This document shows, one piece after another, positions 47,269 through 57,314 of a stretch of DNA of 64,000 nucleotides; positions within the stretch are counted from its first letter, which is position 1, and every line of letters starts with the position of its first letter. The notes under the pieces are model-generated. The model ran no database searches, was not told the origin of the DNA, and was given only the letters and a program-made list of their open reading frames with translations. Origin of the DNA: Paramarasmius palmivorus (taxonomy: Eukaryota > Basidiomycota > Agaricomycetes > Agaricales > Marasmiaceae). The position numbers were made by a program, and so were the translations under genes. Location: the NCBI GenBank assembly GCA_037176845.1, contig JAYKXP010000138.1:1-64000 (forward strand), read 5' to 3'.

Positions 47269-49588
47269 ATGAACAGAAGGACAAAAGGATTCTACTTCAT
47301 TGCAGCTGGTTTACTCGTCTGCCTCGGTGGAGCGGTGTTGACGAAGTATCATAAGGAGGACGCGTCACTGCTGCTGTTTAGGAATGCTGTTGAATTGGGA
47401 TGGACGGAATCGTCTTGGGCATCTGTGAGTGTTGAATTTCAATCATTGTAATTTTCGGCTGACTGTACTTTCTTTTACGAATTCAAGATAAAACCCTCGA
47501 AAAAGTTAGCATGGGTAGACTGCTACGACCCGGAGGATGGCTTCGAGTGCGGTCGTTTGCAAGTTCCTCTCAATTATTCCGACCCCGAAGGAAAATCAGC
47601 TGCGATAGCTCTAATTCGTCAGAAGGCCAATGTCTCGAGCGATACTGCAGAGTATCTCGGTCCGATTCTTTTTAATCCAGGTGGACCGGGCGGCAGTGGT
47701 GTAGATCTAATACGCAGGAGAGGCAAGCAACTGAGAGCGGTAGTTGGACCTCGGTTTGACATTGTCGGATTTGATCCTCGAGGTGCGGTGTCGGTCTTTC
47801 TCGTGTATCTCAGTCTAACATTTCCTCTCTGTTCTTGTATTGTAGGCATAGCCCGTTCAACGCCCCGCGCATCGTGGTATGAATCCCGTGCAGAACGTCA
47901 ATTATGGAGTCGTTCTTCCGTCAGAGAACTCAATCATTCGTCGGACGATGTCGCCAGTTCTTGGGCTCGTACACAGATCACTGGTCAACTTGCTGCGGAG
48001 CGCGGGATGGAGGTTTTGCCTCATATTCAGACTGATCATACGGCGCACGATATGCTGACCATCACGGAGGCGCATGGAAGGGAAAAGATCTTGTATTGGG
48101 GTTTTTCGTAAGTCCGGTGTTAGTTGGATGCACCCTGAAATCCTGAAGTCTTTCGGAAGATACGGCACGGTTCTTGGTTCAACCTTTGCTGCAATGTTTC
48201 CGGTACGACTGCTGCTGCTGGGCTCTGGTATTATACTCATCGCTACCTTCCCAGGACAAAGTGGATAGACTCGTCATCGATGGAGTAGTCGATGTTCCCA
48301 ATGACTATTATACTGGTTTGTCTATACCTTCTTCGTGTCGCGTGAAGTATCTAATTCGTGTCCCTTAGCTAATTGGAAAACCAACCTCCTCAACACAGAC
48401 GATACTCTCAAGTGGTTCTTCAAAGACTGTCTCAACGCAGGTTCCCAAAAATGCCCATTTTACGAATCTTCAACCGATGCTATCGCTGAGAGGCTGAACA
48501 ACCTCTACGGATCCATTATCCGCGCTCCAGTTCCCGTACGCACATCCATTTCTTATGGCATCGTTGATTACGCCCGCCTCCGACAAACTATCTTCAACGC
48601 CTTATACTCGCCCTTTGCTAAATGGGCGACCTTGGCAACCGGTTTGGCCAATCTCGAGGCAAGGAATGGAACGGTGCTGTATCAAATGCTGGAAGAAGAC
48701 CCGTTCTCGTGTTCGTGCGATCCTCTGGAGCATGCGTTTGATAGTGTTGGCGAGGCACAGACGACGATTGCCTGTAACGATGGGGATGTTGTGCCTCCAG
48801 GGTTGGAAGAAGCTGAGAAGCATTATCGGGAAACGATTGAGGTGTCTGAGTGGGGAAGCGTGTGGGCTGGACTGAGGACAGAGTGTGGGTAGGTTGTTTT
48901 GGGGCTTTGGATCTGTGAACACTTGATTAACACGCGTGTTAGTGCTTGGCCTAGAATCCCGAAGACGTTCTTCAGAGGTAAGCGTTTTGCTTTGCACACG
49001 GACAGTATAAACTCATGCATCCCACTTTCAGGACCGATTGCGGGAAACACGAGTTATCCCATCTTGCTCATTGGTAACACTGCAGGTATGTGTCGTTTCC
49101 AGAGATGACCTCTATTTTTTAACCCATGTTCTCCCCTCTTAGACCCTGTAACACCTCTTCACGCGTGAGTACGTACCCACCTATTTTACTATCAACTAAC
49201 AATACATCAACCAGCGCACACGTAGTTTCGAAAGGCTTCCCCGGATCCGTGGTATTATCTCAAGATTCTGCTGGGGTCAGTAACGATGATTCTTCATCTG
49301 GTTTCTCAGGCTAACTTTCATCGATCATAGCATTGTTCCGTAGCTGCACCGTCACTGTGCACCGCTCGCATCATTCGAGAGTACTTCATAAACGGTACTC
49401 TTCCCGAACCTGGTACTTGGTGTCCTATTATCGGTACGCCGTTTGATAATTCTACCGCTTCATCTGTGATCTACGGGTCGGGGAAGCAACAGCCTCTGAT
49501 CATGACCCCGGAGGATGAAGAGTTGCTTCACGCCTGGAGGCAGATCAGCGAACCGTCGTCGGTTAGACGACTCCCTCTTCACATTTAA
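47269..49588 (+). CDS. TAP-like alpha/beta hydrolase (S33-type), copy 1
   Basis: A serine hydrolase of the tripeptidyl-aminopeptidase-like group (alpha/beta fold). The N-terminus MNRRTKGFYFIAAGLLVCLG holds one hydrophobic stretch, a signal anchor or signal peptide. Then WVDCYDPEDGFECGRLQVPL, LNYSDPEGKSAAIALIR and the oxyanion-loop ILFNPGGPGGSGVDLI. The nucleophile Ser is in YWGFS|YGT across an intron, the Asp in GNTADPVTPLH and the His in DSAG|HCS, also across an intron. In between lie TDDTLKWFFKDCLNAGSQKC and the cap domain. The C-terminus GTPFDNSTASSVIYGSGKQQ then PLIMTPEDEELLHAWRQISE is family-typical. About ten introns. All three catalytic residues are present. Secreted or membrane-tethered peptidase or esterase; substrate uncertain. 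Confidence 0.88.
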
Positions 49589-50039
49589 TACATCCAGTTG
49601 ATCTCTGTTTTCATTGAAATATACGTCATTTGGGTAGCGTCTTGATGTGCACCTACAACAAACAAGTATATAAGTAGACATGAAAGAAGGGAATCCCATG
49701 CAACTAAGCCATCCCTCTCAAACTCTCCGAGGCGTTGAAAGCTCTGAGATATCTAGCGCCCGACACGTGCACCAGCGCTAAACTGTTTTCTCGCTGGGTC
49801 CGACGTGGAACGCGTCTCTTGATATCACGACACTCGTTATGAGGTACCATCGTTATCATCGGGAACATGGCTGTAGCTCCAGGATGTTAAAGGTTATATG
49901 ATCTCCAATCTACTGTATTTCCTCACGCAACAGCATTCTCAGCCATTCATTCCATAGCTTCGGCGCATCAGTCTGATGATACCCTTTTTACGACTGAAAA
50001 CACAATACTTGCTCCCGCTCCAATCTCTCATAGCCTACC
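49589..50039. other. Spacer between the two hydrolase copies
   Basis: 450 bp with no gene seen; it should hold the terminator of copy 1 and the promoter of copy 2. Confidence 0.5.
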
Positions 50040-51967
50040 ATGGGTCGTAATACCAGTGGAACATACCTTGTGGCAGTCAGTTTACTCGTGTGCTTTGGAG
50101 GAGGAAGGTTGTCGGGATATCTTAGGAATGGGAATTGGCAGCTACTGAGAGGGAGTATAGAGCTGGGATGGACTGAATCGTCGTGGGCGTCTGTGAGTGC
50201 TATATTCTTGTTATTCTGGGTCCTCGCTAATTGATTTTTGCAAGATAAAACCCACAAAAGCACTGACATGGGTCGATTGCTACGACTCTCGTGACGGTTT
50301 CGAGTGCGCTCGTCTTCAAGTTCCCCTCAATTACTCCGACCCAGAGGGAAAGCCTGCCGCTATAGCTCTTATTCGTCTCAAGGCCAACATCTTTAAGGAA
50401 AGCCCAGAATATCTTGGTCCGATTCTCTTCAATCCTGGCGGACCAGGAGCCAGTGGTGTCAATATGGTACTGGGGAGCGGTAAGAACTTCGCAAAAGTAC
50501 TTGGACCTCAATTTGACATTGTTGGATTTGATCCAAGAGGTGCATCCATTATTTCGCGTGTCTCATACACTCTGACAATTTTCCTAGGCATAGCTCGTTC
50601 AACTCCTCGAGTATCATGGTACCAATCCCGGGCCGAACGAGAATTATGGACGTCCACTCCCGTCAGAGAACTCAATCGTTCATCGGAGGATGTTGCAACT
50701 GCATGGGCTCGTTCACAAATAAATGGTCAACTCGCTGCGGAACGTGCTCTTGATGTCTTGCCGCATATTCAAACTGACCATACGGTACGCGATATTTTAA
50801 CCATCACGGAGGCGTATGGGAGGGAAAACTTATCGTTTTGGGGTTTCTCGTGAGTCTAATTGTCGTCAGTAGGCAAGGTCATGTTTTGACTCCTGATAGG
50901 TACGGCACAACGCTCGGGTCGACTTTCGCTGCTCTGTTCCCGGTACGATCACGATTCAATATCTCTTCCCTTATGCTTTGCTTATGCTTTCATTTCTCTC
51001 AGGACAAAGTACATCGAATGGTCATTGACGGAGTCGTTGATGTCGAGAAAGACAATGACCTAGGTAAAGTGTGCTGCCCTCTGGATATATCCCAAAACAT
51101 CTTATTTGTGATTCTTAGCTAACTGGAAATACGATCTCATCAACACCGACGATACTCTCAAGTGGTTCTTCCAAGACTGCTCCAATGCAGGTCCCACAAA
51201 ATGCTCCTTCTACGAACCCTCACCTTCGTTAATCGCTGAAAGACTTCGCAACCTCTATACATCCATCATCCGTGTCCCAATTCCCGTGCACACTTCCATC
51301 TCTTATGGTCTCGTCGACTATGCCCGACTACGTCTAACCATCTTCAGTTCTCTATACTCTCCCTTTGCTAGGTGGGCCAGGCTAGCGGCTGGTCTAGCCG
51401 ACCTTGAGGCGGGGAATGGGACTGCATTGTACCAGATGTTAGAGCAGCGTCCTTTCTCGTGTTCTTGTGATCCACTGGAGCATGCTTTCGATGTTGTTGC
51501 GGAAGCGGTGACAGCTATAACTTGCAATGATTCTGACTTTGTGCCACCTGATTTGGAAGACGCCGAGAAACATTACTTGGAAGCAATCGAGATTTCTGAA
51601 TGGGGTAGTTTGTGGACTGGAATGAGGATTGATTGTAGGTGAGTGTTTGGGGCCCCTAGCTTCTCAAACTCTCAATGAATTTGCATGTCAGCTCTTGGCC
51701 AAAGATCCCAAAGAATTTCTTTAGAGGTAAATATTACACTCCGAGTTTAATAGCGTGAGTACTGACCAGTGCCCAGGACCGATTTCTGGGAATACAAGTC
51801 ATCCTATCTTGCTCATTGGTAATGCTGCTGGTACGCATCATTTAAAGATTCGCTGCATCACCCTGAACTTACAGTCCCCTAGATCCTGTCACACCTCTCC
51901 ATGCGTCAGTACACGCGTGCTTATTGGTCTTGGAACCAGGGTCATCTAACAGAGCATATTTAGTGCC

Positions 51968-51975
51968 CACGAAGT
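51968..51975. repeat. Target-site duplication, left (CACGAAGT)
   Basis: 8 bp identical to 52605-52612, flanking the inserted element inside the exon. Confidence 0.85.
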
Positions 51976-52604
51976 GGGAGTGGGAACCGAGCCAATTTTG
52001 ATGTGCTGCTTAGTCAGCGATCAAACCTCGAAAATGGGTCCGCCCCAACCTTTCTGCTTGTAAAGAGTCTTTCTTCTCATTGAATAGAAAACATACATAG
52101 CAAGACCAATGTATAGAACAGTCAGAAGGTAATCGTAGATTTTTGTGGGATATAACGACCTTGGAACTGTGTGAGCTATGTTTCAAAACTAGGCGCGCGA
52201 CCGGGAACACGGTTTGTCACGCGTTAGCGCCGGCCTCATCACCGTAGCATTCCTGCCCAAATTCACGTTTTCCGCCGCGACCACCCCATCTTTGGGCAAA
52301 ATTTCTGCAAATCACGAAATATAAAGCATTTTTCTATGTTTTGGGTGTCAAACTTAAAAGGATTCCATGCGTCGTGATGAGTTAATAATGAAAACATACA
52401 CAATGCTCTTAGCACAAAAATTTATTTCACACCCAAAACATGCATTCTTGGGCAAAATGTCGATCCCACCTCATTTTCCGGCGGTCCAAAGGAAGGGGAG
52501 AGCACAAAACGTGAAGGACTGCAATGTCCTCTCATTTGGCGGATGGGAAAAGTGTCGCCAAACAGAGCCAAATTTTGATCGCTAAGAGGAATTGCCCACC
52601 CCCA
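51976..52604. mobile_element. hAT-like non-autonomous DNA transposon (MITE)
   Basis: A 629 bp element bounded by an 8 bp duplication. The left end is GGGAGTGGGAACC; the right end, read as reverse complement, is TGGGGGTGGGCAATT, sharing GGGNGTGGG. Subterminal copies of TTAG...GCGATCAAA lie inside both ends, and an internal inverted repeat pairs ATGTTTTGGGTGT (52336-52348) with ACACCCAAAACAT (52429-52441). There is no transposase reading frame. The 8 bp duplication points to the hAT superfamily; the end sequences are too short to name a family. Confidence 0.75.
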
Positions 52605-52612
52605 CACGAAGT
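52605..52612. repeat. Target-site duplication, right (CACGAAGT)
   Basis: Second copy of the duplicated target; hydrolase coding resumes after it with the VSKSFPG block. Confidence 0.85.
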
Positions 52613-53148
52613 ATCAAAAAGCTTCCCTGGTTCTATCGTGTTATCTCAAGACTCGGCTGGTGTAGGTACAGATACATTTCCTTTACGCTGGCTAAACCTC
52701 GCCTGTATTAGCATTCTTCCCTAGCAGCGCCGTCTCTCTGTACTGCTCGTATCGTTCGAGAGTATTTCGTCAACGGTACACTCCCGAAACCGGGCACTTG
52801 GTGTCCAATTATTGGTACTCCGTTCGAAAATCCCACCACAGGACCTGCGATATTCGAGTCGGGGAGCCAGCAGCCTCTGATCATGAGTATGGAGGATGAA
52901 GAGTTGCTCCGGGCCTGGAGGCAGATCGGTGAATCTTCGTCGATTGGGCGCCTGCCTTTTCACATCTGATGTTCTTAGTTTTTCACGGTGCAAGTCCAGT
53001 AACGATTAGCAGTCGCTACGTATACAATGTCTACTTATACACGATAGGCTATGTATCTACAAATGTTAATACAGCGACGATCAGTGCAGACAGATACAAC
53101 ATTAAAGGTACAACAGATATAATAAATCCAACAACACAACTGGAGCAG

Positions 53149-55287
53149 CTAAATGTAAAACATCGTATCCCTCATATCGGGGTGAACCTGGGAAATGAAC
53201 TCATTAACACGAGCCTCGCAAGCGGAATGATGAACATACCCCTCCCCCCCAAGCCTTCTTCGCATCCTCAAATACCTTTTCCTTGGCTGCCTTCTCAACC
53301 TTTTCCTTCTGCGGGTCTTCTCCAGTCAAGAAGTCATTCAGATAATATCTCCCTCTCTTGCTGGCTTGGCCAGCGTAGTAGGCAGGCGGGATCAAGCTGA
53401 CAGCTCTCGTTGCTCTGGCATACAAGTAACTGTTGTTGTTGATCCCCTGCTGGATCTCGTCGGCTGCGAAGCGGTTTTCGTCGTATATAACGACGTAGTG
53501 TGTGGATTTGACACTGCCTTGAAGACCAGCGTGGGCTTGAAGGTAGAAATCAAAGTCAAACCTGGAAAGTGCGTGTCAGCTAGAGGTAACGATGGGAGAT
53601 ATGAACAGGGCTTACACGCCTGTAACGCCTTTATCGACCACGATTCCTGGTCGGGTGTTCATAGTCGTATCGGCATCCTCAGCCTGGATCGGATAAAACC
53701 TAGTACAAGCTGAACATCCGTTCTCGATCCCAAATGTGAAGGAGCGCACCTTGTATGATGTTGTTTCACACAAATGACAATCGACAGCCGAGGTCGATAT
53801 GGTTGTTTCCGATCCTTGGTTTTGAATCTTTTGAAGGCGTGGAGAATTCGCGGTAGCTCTTCACAGAGAACAACTTGATCATATTGATCCTAAGGTAGCC
53901 TTGTTATCAAAACTTGAGGACTGGCGATATGAACTGTCCGCTTACCTCAGAGACACCGTCACGAAAGATGAAGACCCTCTCAGGTAAGTTGCCAGTCCTA
54001 AATTTATACGCTTGAAGACGCTCGACCATCATTTTCTCCAGTTCGGTGACCATCTGCGTTGGGTTAACCGTCAGAACACGCCATCCGATAATTACGCGTA
54101 AAGGACTCACTTCTCGGATTTCATGCGTCTGTTGAATCTCCAAACTCGCTGGGTACTGCACAAACGTGTCGTCCACATTCGCTACTACCGCCGCGATGGA
54201 TGGTGCACCTTCTTTACTTCCCGGGCCGCAGTGTGTCACATCGATTCCAACTAGCATCGTTCGTTCGGCTTTCAACCAGTTCATGGCTTCTTGGTCCAAC
54301 TAGCGAGGGGATAAATGGCAGCTGATGATTGCACCAAATAACTAGAACGTACTTGATGATTGACACCTCCCAACTTGGTGTTAATCTTGAGAGCGACATT
54401 GGATAGATACTGATCCTGTCGCTTCCCATTGATTGCTCGATCGAGTTGCAGGTGAATTGTATTAAGGCCCATTTCGACGTCGCCAATCGTCTGTGGTGAC
54501 AAGACGTGAGCACCTTGTGCTAAAGAGAAACGAAGAGTCTTACCTTGATCCCAGGATAGATGAAATTGTCTTCGTGAGACAATAAAACCAACACAAAATC
54601 CGGCTTCTGTCCTCGAGCACTATCCAGTTGATTCTGTAGTGTCGTACGAATGGTTCCCAGTGCGTCCTTCCTGAACTTATCGGTTCCCGTTGGCAAGAGC
54701 GGAGTAGCGAACGGAACAGGTTTATCCCTGGGCATGGTCATCCCACAATTAGTCAGCTTCGAGACGAAGCTGTCCCGAAGGGCGAGAAGCCTGGAATCTT
54801 GTGGACCGCTAACGATAGTATTTCTCGCCGCACTATCCATCACAAGCATGATCCACCAACTCTTCACCTGTGCCCCCTTGTGGAATTTGACGGTTGTGAT
54901 GTTCCACGCGCCATTACTGGCCGTGATACCCTTTTCACTGTAAGATAACCGTGGAGGGGACAGTACCCTAGCGGGTACTATTGTAATGTTCCATGAGCCA
55001 TTATTGCCTGTTGTGGCAGCCGGTAATGTTGAAGGTAACCCTTGCACCAGACTAGTATGCCCATCTTCATGTTCTTCAACGTCCGGTGACCCTTCTGCAC
55101 CAACCATGCTTGCTTTTCTACTCAAATTCTTTGAAACGCCACCTTCGACTGGAGAACAGTCCCGCACCTTGCCTGCAACCTTGCATGTGACCGAGCCAAA
55201 AACGCTGCAACCTCTGTACTGGGGCGAGATGACATGCCGACACCATGTGCGTGTTGCCAAATATGTTTGAAAACCGTTAAATCCCAT
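53149..55287 (-). CDS. Argonaute, L2-Mid-Piwi part only (N-PAZ missing)
   Basis: The C-terminal half of a eukaryotic Argonaute, the small-RNA-guided effector of RNA silencing. Reading from the 5' side: PARVLSPPRLSYSEKG (linker 2), then ITTVKFHKGAQVKSWWIM and the Mid domain (QKPDFVLVLLSHEDNFIYPG). The Piwi part has MLVGIDVTHCGPGSKEG (first Asp), MVTELEKMMVE (Glu candidate), VFIFRDGVSE (second Asp) and SVKSTHYVVIYDEN (His), so the slicer tetrad appears complete. The end is YARATRAVSLIPPAYYAGQ and, after an intron, DMRDTMFYI, matching the usual Argonaute C-terminus. No N or PAZ domain is upstream; the frame instead opens within 55107-55287 over the 3' end of the kinase gene. A short duplicated block (NGSWNIT and NGAWNIT, about 54890-55010) marks the truncation zone. 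The start could be MVGAEGSPDVEEH at 55107. Confidence 0.8.
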
Positions 55288-56060
55288 GCCGGTGCCGCTT
55301 CAACGGTTCCAAATTGAACATCAAGCCGCTGCCTAACCTCGTAGATGTCGGGTCTAGTTGAAGTGTCGCCATCCCAGCATCGTCGGATGAGTGACCACAT
55401 CTTGTCGTCTAATTCAGGTCGATTCGTAGGACGTGAAGGACGATTTCCCTTCATGATTTCGAGTATCACGTTAGCGTCGTAACGCAAATCGTGGAACGGG
55501 TGAAGTCCGGTATATATCTAAATGGTAATAAAGCAGGCTGCATATCGAATGATACTACCGACACACCTCGTAGCACACGCACCCGAATGAATAAATATCG
55601 CTTTTGTAGGTCGGTCGTGGATGGGAACGAGTCACTATTTCCGGGGCTAGCCATCGACATGTACCACCAGAGAAGGCACTTGTAGAAGTCATCCTCAACA
55701 CTTCGCCCTCTGCGACATAGGAGAGGCCGAAATCTCCGATTGCTGCCCTGCCAGACTTCGTCATAAGGATGTTGACCTGAGAAGCAGAGGCGTCAGGGAA
55801 CAGGAGATGAATCATAATAGACGCAAATCTCACCCCTTTGAGATCTGCGTGAATAATTTTCATGTGATGTAGGTGCTGAAGGCCACTGGCGACGTCCCAG
55901 ACCTGTCCAAGTCAGTACAACGAGCAGACTCCCTTAACCAGCTCGGTGACATACCAGCTGACGATGGTTCACATTGCTTCGCGACGTTTGTTTCAAGAAC
56001 TGATTCAAATTTCCGTTTTCCATCCACGGGGAAATGAGGCATAACTTCTTTTGCTCTTCA

Positions 56061-56108
<48 letters not shown>

Positions 56109-56394
56109 TTTTTTTATTTTTTTTTAATCCCCCCCCCCCACGCGCCGGAAGTAGAGACCAAGAAATGGTAAAAGGTTTGGATGTTCAAGCTGTCTCCATA
56201 CGATTGCTTCCCGCAGAAAATCCTGACATGTCTAATGTCAAAGGCAGTAGAACCGAACATAAATAATTGTACGCACTCCAAGAACCTTCTCGATATCAGA
56301 TATTTGATACAACTTCACTACTTTCAAGCACACAAGCTCCCGCGACCCTTCCACTCCGCCCATCCAGATCTCTCCAAATCCTCCTGAAGCCACA
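55122..56394 (-). CDS. TKL-type protein kinase (agaricomycete group), 5' end not found
   Basis: A Ser/Thr/Tyr kinase of the tyrosine-kinase-like group. N-lobe: HAVASGGFGEIWMGG (glycine loop) and LVCLKVVKLY (the Lys). An intron then leads to FLREAIVWRQLEHPNLLPFL, the alphaC region with its Glu. After a homopolymer tract come CLISPWMENGNLNQFLKQTS, GLQHLHHMKIIHADLKG (catalytic loop HAD instead of HRD), then VNILMTKSGRAAIGDFGLSY (DFG intact) and GGTCRWLAPEIVTRSHPRPT. The C-lobe ends MWSLIRRCWDGDTSTRPDIY, then EVRQRLD. The last 50 residues before the stop at 55122 overlap the Argonaute frame. The N-terminal extension normally found before the glycine loop could not be connected. HAD occurs in active kinases, so activity is likely if the gene is correctly spliced. 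Confidence 0.75.
56061..56140. repeat. Homopolymer tract (C47, T/A, C11)
   Basis: 47 C in a row, then seven T, A, nine T, AAT and 11 C. It falls where the kinase gene should have an intron between FLGLY and DEEQKKLCLI. It may be real or an artefact (see findings). Confidence 0.85.
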
Positions 56395-56594
56395 GCATGT
56401 TTACGAGTTCGAATGTTAATGAGACTCGTTCTTTATGGTGAGCCCAGGTGAAGCCATCTATTCAGGTATTTCTCCCACGAAAAAAAGCACAGCCTCATCT
56501 CTCTAATAGACGATTCGTGTTCGCTTTGAGTCGAGCCTGACTCATACCAACATTTCCTCCATGCCTTGCGCTGTGAGTCAGTATAATGTAGGGA

Positions 56595-57314
56595 ATGCCT
56601 AAACTACATGGAATGAACAAGGTATGGGATCCTTTCTCTCACAAACTTTGCGGCGACTCATTTTCAAAGTTCAAGCAATACTTTTACTTTCGGCAAAGCC
56701 GGGGAACCTTTCAGATCATGGCCCCCCATCGTCGATTATACCGAATAGTAAATATACTTGCCCATGATGTCCAGAACGAAATACTTACGGAATACACCGT
56801 CCGTTCAAACGCAGAAGTACCCTCGTTCACGCTGAACGGCACTTGGATCTCAAGCTCCTACTATTCATCGCTCACCACCTTTGTGTTTCGGAGATCGATG
56901 GTCATGGGACACTTCGTAGGCGAATCAGACAATGTTTGGAGGATGCCGAAATCAGAACCTGAGTGGTTAACAGGTGCGTACCCAATGATATATACGAAAT
57001 CGCTAGCAGCGGCTATGCATAATGTTTGGTTCAAGTTCAAGGAAGCTCATGCACGGTACAACTCTGACGTTTTTCACTCTGATCAATACCCGCGCGTGCA
57101 ATCCGTGCAAGCAAGCTACATGAATCCATCAACTCCCGTTAACGAACGCCCATCAAAGGACCGTCATAGGATTTCATCTGGCGCAATACTCTCTGAAAAA
57201 GCAAAGTGTAGGAGTGCCGGGATTTGGACCAGTTTGCGGTATTTGCTATTTATTCATCAACACTGTACACAAGCTGTACATGTATTCGTCGATGCGCTTG
57301 TGTTGGTTGTATGA
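56595..57314 (+). CDS. Hypothetical protein, 239 residues, uncertain
   Basis: An uninterrupted frame of 239 codons starting MPKLHGMNKVWDPFSHKL, with a possible later start MAPHRRLYRIVNILAHDV. Visible features: a polar, Tyr-rich middle (NGTWISSSYYSSLTTFVFRR) and a C-terminal hydrophobic stretch (SLRYLLFIHQHC, VHVFVDALVLVV). It has no signal peptide, no motif and no paralogue in the window. The length is above chance for this composition but not decisive; no splice sites needed. Function unknown. Confidence 0.28.
   Translation: MPKLHGMNKVWDPFSHKLCGDSFSKFKQYFYFRQSRGTFQIMAPHRRLYRIVNILAHDVQNEILTEYTVRSNAEVPSFTLNGTWISSSYYSSLTTFVFRRSMVMGHFVGESDNVWRMPKSEPEWLTGAYPMIYTKSLAAAMHNVWFKFKEAHARYNSDVFHSDQYPRVQSVQASYMNPSTPVNERPSKDRHRISSGAILSEKAKCRSAGIWTSLRYLLFIHQHCTQAVHVFVDALVLVV

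Larger units (their letters stand above)
50040..52969 (+). pseudogene. TAP-like alpha/beta hydrolase, copy 2, interrupted by a transposable element
   Basis: Tandem paralogue of the hydrolase at 47269-49588 with the same exon order. The start MGRNTSGTYLVAVSLLVCFG holds a hydrophobic anchor. Next are ILFNPGGPGASGVNMV, then FWGFS|YGT (Ser), NAADPVTPLH (Asp) and DSAG|HSS (His); the C-terminus is QPLIMSMEDEELLRAWRQIG. Right after the acceptor TTTAG at 51962, the exon that joins the Asp to the His part is cut by a 629 bp element (51976-52604). Codons of the target site are duplicated and an in-frame stop arises within the element. Without splicing that removes the element in frame, which I could not find, the His exon is lost. 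The rest of the coding sequence looks well preserved, so the insertion may be recent. Expression of a shortened protein lacking the catalytic His is possible. Confidence 0.72.

Noticed and set aside
55107..55287. In-frame splice joining kinase and Argonaute
   Set aside because: The GT-AG pairs I tried (for example donors at AAGGTGCGG and AAGGTGGCG with the acceptor GGTGCAG) led to a stop or to the wrong frame; kept only as a hypothesis.
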